Of a DNA stretch of 64,000 nucleotides, positions 47,601-58,900 are shown one piece after another. Each line of letters starts with the position of its first letter. Within the stretch, counting starts at the first letter, position 1. The notes under the pieces were generated by a model, which made no database searches, had not been told where the DNA came from, and saw only the letters and a program-made list of their open reading frames with translations. Made by a program: the position numbers and the translations under genes. Location: the NCBI GenBank assembly GCA_038503035.1, contig JAVSML010024253.1, forward strand, positions 1 to 64,000, read 5' to 3'. The DNA comes from Crocodylus rhombifer (Eukaryota; Chordata; Crocodylia; Crocodylidae).

Positions 47601-50600
47601 GACATAGCTTTAGACATGTTGTTTCCTAAACCAGACATGGAAAGAGTTAGGCCTCCCAAAATGGTATTCACAAAAGGCAACATCCCTAACTGGAGAAAAG
47701 CCAGAAGTAAATGCCAAGGACATGAGTGCCTAATAAGTCCTACCCATTTCCAGGGCTTTAGTATTTTAGCTTTTTCCAGACCTAAGTGCTACAGGAAGTG
47801 CCAACCATGGGGAAATTTAATGTTAAAAGTTTCACTGCCTACAAAGTTGTGCATCTCCAAGTTTAGACAGTAACTGAATAAGAATTTTGAGGATATAACT
47901 CTGTAATATAGATGCTTAAGAACTGCCTGAGTTTCACTCAGGATCTATGTTTAATTAAACCGTAACCCACCTGAAGTCCTTGACCATGGACCAGTTGAAG
48001 CTGTTCTTGAATCTTCCGCAACTCTTCTTGCTGTCGATGAATATTTGCCTCTATCATTCGCGTTCTTTGCTCTAATTGGTCCTTCAGGTGCTGCATAGCT
48101 CCTAACTGAGCTGAAAACTGAAACATAGGCTGCAGTGCAAGGCATAGGTTTAAAAAACTTAAATCAGAAACATACTCTATTTTATCTGCAAAAAGATAAA
48201 ACCAACCCCTCCATAACAGCAGCAAAAGCCAAGCCTCACCTAGTATCATGCTACAGGCACATCATCTGTTGCAGGCTCAAGGAACAATGCGTAAATATAA
48301 GCACTTTGTAGATTTAATATTAGATTGACTGCCTGCTAAGGAAAACTCAAAAGCAAAAGAAGCTGGCTTGTGCTCAAATAATCCCATCCTCACAAAAGAA
48401 AGCCTGAATTATTAGTTAGGCACCATATGCATCCCGAATGAGAAAAAACACTTAATTGTACATCCTTCAAGATAGATAGCATCAGCTGACTTTTAGCATT
48501 ACCATGCAGTCTTTCAGATAAGCAGGGATCCTGGTTTTCTCTGATAATAAATCCCAATTTTCAGATTTAAAAAAGTAACCCAAAAATCATATTTTTCCAA
48601 GATTAAAATGAAACACCACTATATATGCATCTATGTATTAGTGACATTTCATTTTAATCACAGGAAAAGGTGGATTTTGGGTTACTTTTTTCATCCAAAA
48701 ATTGGGGATTTTTTTTTAATCAGAAAAAACCAGGATCTCTACAGATAAGCAAGGTTTCTGTCCCAACAATGCCTACAGGGTGGGCAAGCAGTTAATCAAT
48801 CATCATTCAGTTTCCTTGTCTTGAGAACATTTGGAGTCTTGTTTCCACCCTGGATGTGAAATTTTCCATTTCCATGCCCTGCTTCACATTATTGATCTGC
48901 CTTCTCCCATTTCACATCATTTCCTTACTGAAAAGTGAGGCAAAACATTAATTTACATTCTATATTAATACCTATATTATCTTTAATCTACCATTGCATA
49001 ATGACCACACTTGCTCTTTCCTGGTTCTCCCTTTAAATTGTATGGTTGAAGAGCCATTTGCTATTTAAATTTATGCAGCTAGGCCTAACTCACTGTGACT
49101 TCATAACTACTTTCATATTATCCCTACATTTTCTCATGTGTTAAATACAGGATTTTTTCCTGACTCAAACCCTTCTCCATCTTCCTTTTGTGCTCTCTGC
49201 TTATCCTAACATCCTCTTGGAATAATTCATCCAGCTTGGTTTGGAGACCCTTTCATCAAGTACTTCCCACACTTTCCTGAGTTAAGATGCAGATAGTTTT
49301 TGCATTTTTGAGTTAAAGAACTTCCAAGCCCTTTCTACATTTAAATCTCTCACTTCTCAGTCCTATTTGCTTCATTACCTGGTTCCCTAAAATTCTAAGT
49401 GTGCCATTTTGAAATCAAAACCCTTAGTTCAAGACCTATAGACCCTTAATTTAAACTGAACTAACTTTGTGATCACTTTTTTTTTTTTTATGACCACCTC
49501 TTTGTTAACATTCTTGCTATTTACCAAAACCTGGTCTAAAATGGCACAAGTTCTTATTTTTTAAATAACAGACCAGCCCCAGCCTCAGCCCCACTGTATC
49601 CTATCATTATTACTAGGAGCATCTATCATCATATCTGTATCTGGGAAGTTGAAGTCTCCCACAAATACTCACATGAAGTTTCACACTAACATTAGGGACC
49701 TGTATCCACATTCAGACTCAATCTCAGATAAGCCTCCTATCCTTCCCTAAAGTGATTTGAACTCATATGATTGTATTCATATTATGCTTTCTTATTTCTC
49801 CACAGGCTATGGAATCATCAACATATAAAACAAACACATCACTTTCACTTTCGTTTCTATCACATTTAACCAGCACATACCTTTCAAGCCTGTGTGATAT
49901 CTATAATAATCTGTTTTCATAATCTGATGCCCAAGATCCTTACATTAGTTGTTTCTTACTGAATAGATCCCTATCATCATACCACTTCATTGCAAGTCTC
50001 TCATCCCCCTCACAAATCTGAAAGAGGATTAATTGAGTATTAAACTCTGGTATATTAAGGGAAAGATTTTTTAAAACTTCTTTTTAGCACTAGTAATTTT
50101 TCATTTGGACATAGGGATCTTTTAGAAAAATCAAGTACTTTTATGTTAAAATGACAAACTGCAAAAACAATTATTTGTACCCATTTAAAAAAAAAAAAAT
50201 CAATGGAACATCTGTTCTTTTCAGGTAAATTTAATCATTCCTATACAGAGGAAAGTAACAGAATGGAAATTAAGGTGCTTTGAATAAAATACACTTCCAT
50301 CAGAACTAATTTAGTAAGAAAGACCTTTAATCCTCTGAAGCCAAATTTGATTTGTTGCTGAAAAAGCTGGTCAGTATATGAATAAAAATCCATACCTGGG
50401 ACATGCCTGGCTGGATCTGTAAAGATGCAGATTGAGACATCATTGGCTGTGCTAATGGTTGTCCAGCGGATTGAGAGCTTAAAGACTGCAATTTAAATGT
50501 ATATCACAATAATCAGTACAGTGCATGCCACACTTTGAGGAAATAATCTCAGGGAAACCATCAATTTCAAGAAGGCAAAAAGTGTAAATTTTCTTTTAAA

Positions 50601-53600
50601 AAAGGTTTAGGACATTTATAGGCAGACAAGGTTTTTTGGGTGAATCTGAAGACCACAAACCAACTGCAGAGACTTCCTCAACCTGATGAAGAGTTTTTAA
50701 AAAAAACCCAAAAGCTTGCTAAGAAATTTTTTTTCCAACTATTTAAGTTGGTCTAGTAAAATATATCAGATTCACTCAAAGAACCTTGTTTGCCTATGTC
50801 CTTAGACTAACGTGGCTACAACCTACACCCCTATAGGACATTTATATGCTTTAATATTTTAGGAGGAAATCATTTAAGAAATAAATGTTCCCTGCAATGT
50901 TTGGAAATATGCAGCAGTATGAATATGAATGTTCAACTGATTACATGAATTTCCGTGTTGAGAACTATGTCAAAAGAAAACAAACATAAATAAGGGGGGA
51001 GAAGGAATTTTAGAACTGCAGTGCTGTAGAAATGTTATTTGCAAGACTGGCAAAGACACTTTTTGTTTTCAATATTTAATTGATAATGATTACTGTAAAA
51101 ATAAATTGAAATCTTAAATACTAAAAGTTCCCCTGAAACAGAACCACCTTATGCAACTGAATTGGGGTACAAATAGCCAATGACAAATGGCTCGTTTTCA
51201 TTTTCTATTATTATCAGGGAAGCAGGAATTATGTAACTTTTAAAAAGCTTTAATACACCTACTGCGTGAAAAGTTACAGGAGAATAAAAACAGAATTAAG
51301 ACCTCAATCCTGAAAACATTTTAGGCATATGCCCACCTGTGTGAAGTCCCCTTACGTTTTAATGTAAACACAAACAGTTTTGATACCCTTACTGAAAATG
51401 CATGTACTTACTATTCAAACTCCAGAAAAAATTAATGCAAAACCTAGGATCTTCAACAAATGAAAACAATGGATTTTAATGTAGAGATGCTTCTCTAAAG
51501 AGTTACCTGGCTACTAAGTGATGATCTTCTTTGTGTAGTCTTTTCATGGCCAGATAAATTTTGTCTTGGAGGCGTGCTAGTGTCCATTGTCATCTTTGTT
51601 GGTGTTGCTGAGATGATCAGTGTAAAGGCAAAGAGACACTGTTGATCATACTGAACCTGCAACTCTATTCTCAAATCAAGGAATTCAGTTTCAAATCAAG
51701 AGATCAAGGGGTTCAGTTTTTAAAAATATATTTCAAATAACTGTATAACCTGATAGTATGAAACAAGATTTTATTTTGATATCAGACATTCTAAAGGCAT
51801 CTTATTTGTACAAAATATAAAAATTAAGAGTGTACTGATAAAGATTATCTTGGCCAATACAGATAGCTGATCAGCATACCGGCTGATACCAATCCAGTAA
51901 GCCAATTTACAAGAATACAGCTGGGCAGCGTGGAGAGCAGCGCCCTGCATGTAAGTCTGGGGGGGGGAGAGGGGGAGCGGAATGGAGGGGGGAAGATCGA
52001 GGCCACCACAGTGAGGGGGGGAGTGGGGCAGGACAGAGGCAGGTGAGGGATGGAGCTGTGGGAGGTTTGTCCAGGAGAATGGTGTTTTGGGACTTAAAAA
52101 TGGCAGCGGGACATTTGAACTAAAGCTTATCAAATGAGCTTTAGTTCAAGCATCTCTGCTGCTATTTTTAAGCACCAGAACACTGATCCCCTGGATGAGC
52201 CATCCATGGCTCTGTCCTACTCTGCCAGGGTCCCATTCACCACCCAGCCTCAGCCCCTCCCTCACCATGGAGACCTCGATCTGCCCTCCCCCATGCTTCT
52301 TCCCCTCCACAGACTTAGCTGCAGGGCACTGCTCTCTAGGCCTGTACAAAGTTTTGGTCGCTAATTCGACTTGGCAGAGATTCAGCCAAATTCAGCAGCT
52401 GAATTTCTGAATTTGAATTAAATCAGCAGACCCTTTAATCTCCCTGAGTCAAACTGGAATCCTCCAAATCGATTCAGAGAGATTCAATGATTCAGACATA
52501 GACACAGCTTTAAATGTTTTTTCTACATGCCTTAAGGTACCAGGTGGCTCATGAGATGCTAGGGTGGATGGAGCATCCCATGGGAGCGTGGGAGGGGTCC
52601 ACAGTGTGCCCGGCAGCGGACCCAGAAGCAGACCAGAAGCAATTCCGGTCCACTTCCAGGTCTGCCGAGGAGTGCGTGGGGGGACCCTTCCCCACCCCCC
52701 ACACTGGCGCCTCCTGAGTCAGGGGGGCACCCGGGGTCCTCCTGCAGCCAACTGTTGAGCCAGGAGGGCGTGGAGGGGGGGAAGCGGGGGGGGGGGGGCC
52801 ATTGCCAAGCAAGCAGGGGCTGCCCCCGTGCTCCTGTGGTACGTTCCATCTGCCCCAGCACTGCAGCTTTCACGAGCCATGGCTGGTACCTCAAGGTATG
52901 TAGAAGAAACATTTAAAGCTGTATCTCTGGCCAAATAGCTGATTCTCTGAATCCGTATCAAATCTTCAGATTTGGATTCGGCCGAATTGAATTGAGACAG
53001 TGATCCGAATCAAATCACTGTCCCCGATTCGGGCTGAATAGGGATCCGCATCAAATACGGCCCTTTTTGCACACCCCTACTGCTCTCCATACTACCCAGC
53101 TAGATTCCTAGCCACTGCATGTGTGCAGGTGTGTGCATGTGCACGGTGTCTGGGGGCCTCGGCCAGAAGACATATTATATTTATCGGTGCATTATTGGCT
53201 ACACTGGCCACAAAAAGCTGATAATATTAATTTTCCTTTTATCAGTGCCAATTTTATATGGCACCAATATATTGGTGCACCTCTAATAAAAATATAATTT
53301 TCTATGTCAATCTTGTAGTACAGAAGTGCCATCAAGCTAACATAGTAATAACAGATGAGCTACTAAAAGAGAAATTTCAAAATTCAAACTGCTTGAAACT
53401 ATACAACATATGGATTTAATAAAAATAGTAAAACCTAAAGAGTAGAGAAGTAAAAAGACAGTGCTGTTTTCAATGTTAAATGCTTACATGAATGATCTGA
53501 GACTGCAGTATGAGAAGATTTCCTTGAACTCCTGGAAGAAGCAGAAGGTGTGGGGCTGCGATCAAATCTTTCCAAAGCTTCTTTGAGACTTACTGTATTT

Positions 53601-55955
53601 ATATGATTGTCAGACCCAGAGTCCTGACTCTGAAGAAGTACAAATAGCAATGGTTTTATTGGGTGGTTCAGCACACAGCTATTACAACCAGCAAACACTT
53701 ATTACCAAATTTTAAGAAAATCTGGGAGAAATTCAACAGTTTTCACAGGTAAACGTGTAGAAGAGGAAATATCCTTTTCATTCTCTGGAAGTTCATATAA
53801 TTTCCATTTTGGGGGGTCTGTCTCCAGGTGAAGCAAATCTCAGGCAAAGCCATAAAACCCCCAAAACATACAAGACAAATCTTGTAAGATCTAGGTACTA
53901 TGCCAGCAGTCAGTGTGTTACAACACTGACTTCCTTCTCCTTTAACAAAATGATTCCTACCCAACTACACTATGTCTTTTGGATGAAGAAAAAAATCATG
54001 TTGGGTGAGTTTTATGGCAGAAGCAGTATTGTCTTTAGGTCAGTGATGTTCAATCAACAGCCCTGCAGACTGGATCTGGCCCACAGGGGTGTAGAAATTT
54101 GACCTGGGAACCAGGCCCCACACACTGCATATTTATATACAGTAAAAAGAAAAAGAAACCCGAGGTGAGAGAGACAGCGAGAGCGAGCATATAAAAGATG
54201 ATGGGAAGCTCACTTTATCTGCTGTTATCTCTGGAAGAGACTCTTCAATACCAAGTTCTCGCCTTCTTTCTGCTCGAACTTCTGCATAGCTATAGAAAGG
54301 CAAACACAATTTTTACATTATTTCCTCTAAAAGTTCACGTTGCTTTTCTCCCATAACAAAATGTAGGTCAGGAAGTTTCATACCATCTTGTTCTCTTAAT
54401 TTCTAACAAATGTCAGCAATACAATTACCATTTATTTAGAAGAACTACTTAGCAATTAAAATATTACCTTACTACAGTGTGCGTACAGACAATAAACTCT
54501 GGCCTGGAATTCCACTGATGATAAGTAATATAGTAATGGGTTTGTAGCCAAATCCACTGTTGCCCCTTTGTCAGGAACCTGTAATAACACGACTTTCCTT
54601 TCCCATATTGCATTACTGAAAGATACAAAATAAGACATCTTTACTTTACATACCATGAGAATTGTGATCCAACAACTCAAAGATTTATATTACACAGCAG
54701 TCATATCTGGCTAATAGTATTATAATAACTCAAAACAAGCTGAAAAAAGAGTAGTTCTTTTTAATAAGCATTGCGAACAGCACCAAGTTTAACGGGGAAT
54801 CTGTAACAGTAAGAGAGGAATTCTCCAAGTAATTTTAATGTAATTTTTTAAAAGTCTAAGTTTACAAGGTACACTCCAGCTAAAATGTAGGAATTTTCAT
54901 CATCAAATTTTCTGAACACTTATTACATTTTTATTTCATATTATACACAGGAAAATCCTGACATCTGCCAAGAAACAATTTTGTTAGTACTCTTATCAGA
55001 CTTGTACTCAGATTTCATTCATTCCTCATTTTCTCTGGATTCTAGGAATCATGTTGGACTCATTCTGTAGATAAAAGGGTTTTTACAATGAATGTAAGGA
55101 GACGAGGGATGTTGAGAAAAAGGAATAGATACTGAAAAAAGTGGGAGAGAAAAAATAAAGAAATAAAGCTAACAATGGGAAAGGAGTGTCAGAAGAGAGG
55201 AAAACTGAAAAAAAAATGTTAAAAATTAAATTCTCAAAGAAGTAGAAGGAAAATTTTCATAATTTATTTGAATACTTTGACTAGGAATCTTGACACCACA
55301 GTTGGATTTTTAAATTTAAGTTCCATAATTTTAAAAACAAAAAAAAGCATTGTCCATTACCATCTTAAAATTAGCAATGTACAGGAATGAAATCTAAGCA
55401 AGTTTGTAATACAAATTTTTACTGCTACAGCTGATTTTACCATGAGACAGAATGATAAAGGATTTCTGACAACACCTGGTGCCCTCCACTCAACTCAATG
55501 ATTAAACAGGGCTTCCACATAACTCATAAATGTTTACATTTTTTGTAGCAGTGTTTTGACATTCACTTACGGTGTTCATGACATTTTGCCAGATTTTCTA
55601 GGTCATCCACATGATAGTAATCATAGCCTGATGTCCCCAGAACTTCAAATGGTAAATAGCCTATTATTGGAGGCGCCCTACGTAATACAGAAATTATTAT
55701 TTTATTTTCACACAAACAAAATTCAGTCCAATTACAATCTAGTTTGTGTTCTCTTAAAAAAAAGCTCATAAAAATTAAATCCTGACTCTAAATAGTTAAT
55801 GCTAATCAGTGAACTCTAAAAATTAAAATCAGACTGTTAGTATGTAATATTCATCACAAGGGATAGCACCTGTGATCCAAGAACAGAAACTTCCATTCTA
55901 AGCTGTGTCTGGATGTGAATTCTTCATTGGGTTCTTCAACAGTACACATTTCCTT

Positions 55956-55986
<31 letters not shown>

Positions 55987-58900
55987 GATGTGATGTCTCT
56001 TTCTTAAAACTGCTCTTTTAACGTCAAATCTCTTTCAAAATTAAGATTAGTATACAGCAGACAAATTAATGTAAAATAGTGCCTCTTATTTTCAGGCAGC
56101 AAAATTGTTTTTATTCATTAAGATGTACACAAAACCAGAATCTATTCTTGCTCATAACAGGCTGGAAGTGAAGTTCAGGGTTTGAAAGAACAATTGAATT
56201 AAAGCAAGTTATCTGGGGACATGGCCTTACAACAGGACCCCCCTCAAAATGGAGCCATGTGCTAATTAGCTCCCCACTTTGACTGGAACTAAGTGTTCTT
56301 ATCACAAGTCCTGGGACCTTTCAAATTTTGATATGCAGATGAGGTACAGGACAGCCTGGTCCAATTCCACCCACTTGGTTTTTTTTGTTTTGTTTTTTTA
56401 AGGGCCATGCAAGCATGCACACACACACACACACAGGTTTCCATCAGCACCCTGGCCTTTTGGCTAAGATCCAGCATTTCTGGCACCAAGGGGAGGATGT
56501 CAGGGCTTGTTCTGGTCTCCTGGTACAGGCCTGGTACTGCAGTACCTCCAGGCCCAGTGCCAGTTCCCTCCTGGGGAAGCAACTACCTGTTTGTTGTTTT
56601 GTTTTTTTAAAGATAACCGAAAAAAGAAGGGGTTTCTATTGGAGTACTTGTCCAATGTAGGCCAAGTGTTTTATGGGCACGCTCAGCATGGTCTACATTC
56701 AATCAGTTTCTCATTTGATTTCCATGACTGAAATAAAACCTAGCAGAAGTTTAATGATAGACAATATATTTAACAGGGGGGAGGGGTTTTCTGCTATAAG
56801 ACATGGGGCTTTTTTCCTCCATGTTGATTTGGGGGAATGGGGTTGGGGGGAGGACAGACTCATATTACATTTGAGTAAATACTGTATATTATATAGCATA
56901 TTAAATGTCAACTGATTCAGTGGCACAGAGATGCACTATACACAGCTGATGCTATGTTTTCTGCAACAAACTGCATGACAAAGAAATTGTTATTTACTTC
57001 TATTTTCACTTGTTTTTCAAGATGTTTTGTGCACACGTACAATCTGCTTGTAAGTATGCATGTGCCAGGGCACCCAAATCCAAGGTTGTTGGTAGTAATA
57101 TCTCCAGGATTCTCAAGGTGCTTTGCCTGACCTCATGCCTCTTGTTAGGACATAAATCACCCAATCCGACCCAATTCTATTGCACTGGAAATGTTATGGC
57201 ACTGGATTCCCAAGGACAGAAAAGGAGAACAAATCAAAGAGAGTACACAAAAATCTCTTGAGGAACAACAGTTATCATAGGAATAAGGAACTTCTTTCTT
57301 TGTCCAAGTGCTTGTGTACATCTAGATTCCACTTGTATGTGATTTGCAAGCAGTATTCCTGCTGACAGAGCAACAAAATCTATTTGAAGATGAACCGCGG
57401 CACCATTTTTCTCTAAAGTCCTTTATTTTGTGAATGTAAAAAAAAGGGGGCTTCTGCATACATCTGATATACATAGCATCTCCTCACCTCCAGATATGCA
57501 ATGTGTAAAGAAAAAGAAAGAGATTAAGGGAATTGTCTGAATGAGGTGGAAGTTCAAAACCACTTTGGAGACAATGTAGTGTGAAGGTCTCAGGTTTTGA
57601 AGAGTTCCATAGATGCTGAAGCTAAAACAAAAGATTAAAATTTTCTTGTCTGTTGCTGAACTTGCAGCAATCAGTAGGCTACCTTTGCAGTGATGGTTTG
57701 GCAGCCAAGAAAAAAAATACAGATATCCGTAAGTTTTAAAGGATCACAAGTAAGAGATTTAAGTCTCATAGAGGGACTGGATCCTTACATGAAACGGAAT
57801 ATTCTGATAAGACCTCTAAAAACCACAGATTGTAAAAAAATTGAATGTTCCCGGACTGGAGAGTATGGATTGCTGAAATGCCTGCCAAAAGCAACCTCGT
57901 GGAGCTAAAGACCTCTGGAGTTTAAAATGAATCCTCAAGAGAAGGAACAAAATCAATAAGAAATTCAAAGGTTAAATAATTTTTATTTGGCCATAAAGCA
58001 CAGTCTGGAACAGTTTTTCCTATTTTTTGGCATTCTAAGACATTTTGTCTTCCAAGAGCAACCCTCTCGAAGATCAAACGCTGCTCAAGATCAAAACGGA
58101 GAAACAAAGGCTCTGAGGTTAGAGTGTAGGATCTGCTCATAATCTTGTAGAAGCTACATCCCAAATAAGCAACTGTCAGACAGCTGAATGATCTTCATTT
58201 GAAGGGCAGAGTGGCATTGCTGTTTGGGTCAGACTGGGGTGACCAGGATGATTCTGGATGGGTGGATACAGTCCCATTTTAGACATAAGATACACTTTGT
58301 GATCAGCACAAGTGGTGGGAATACATAGCACAGCATAAATCTCATGGTATCGGAAGGCAGGCCCAAGCTTTGACCATCCTTTGAACAAAACTTGCTTTTG
58401 TTGCAAAAAGATCAATGGCAGAGAACTCATATTTGTTGAAAATGAATCTCACTTATTTTTCAGAAACCTCTTAAAGTTCTCCATGCTGATGAAGTCTGTA
58501 AGAACATTGCAAGCTACTAGAATGTGGGACCTTTTGAAAGAGACACTTTTCTGGTTCTTAGAAGTTCCACAACTAGACTATTTCTTTCAATCCCACGCTG
58601 CCAACCAAGATGTAACAAATTCATACTGATACAATGGCCATATTTTGAAATCCCAAATCATCAGGAGTTTTCTTTAGGGATGGAATACCTACCACACCTG
58701 ATTACATCTGCCTTCCTCCCAGTTTGGCTCTCCACTCTAACATAAATGCATCTGTTACCAGATTTGTTGGAAACAAAATGAGTAAAGACCTTGTAATCAT
58801 TCACTGAACTTTTCCATAAGCCTAAGACCAACAGAGATTGAATATGTATGTGAATCAGCATGACTTCCTGATGTCAGTTGTGCTTAACATTTGTATCTCA

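Larger units (their letters stand above)
42764..47970 (-). other. CLOCK intron between exon-19 counterpart and next exon
   Basis: 5.2 kb built almost wholly of nested repeats: a Harbinger-like MITE, an old CR1 split by a younger CR1, a hAT MITE and a family A hAT fragment, then a second Harbinger-like MITE in reverse. No other exon. Confidence 0.8.

Noticed and set aside
52559..52912. 117-codon minus-strand open frame
   Set aside because: GC-rich centre of a fold-back transposon with a G homopolymer. Paired open frames on the other strand show it is compositional.
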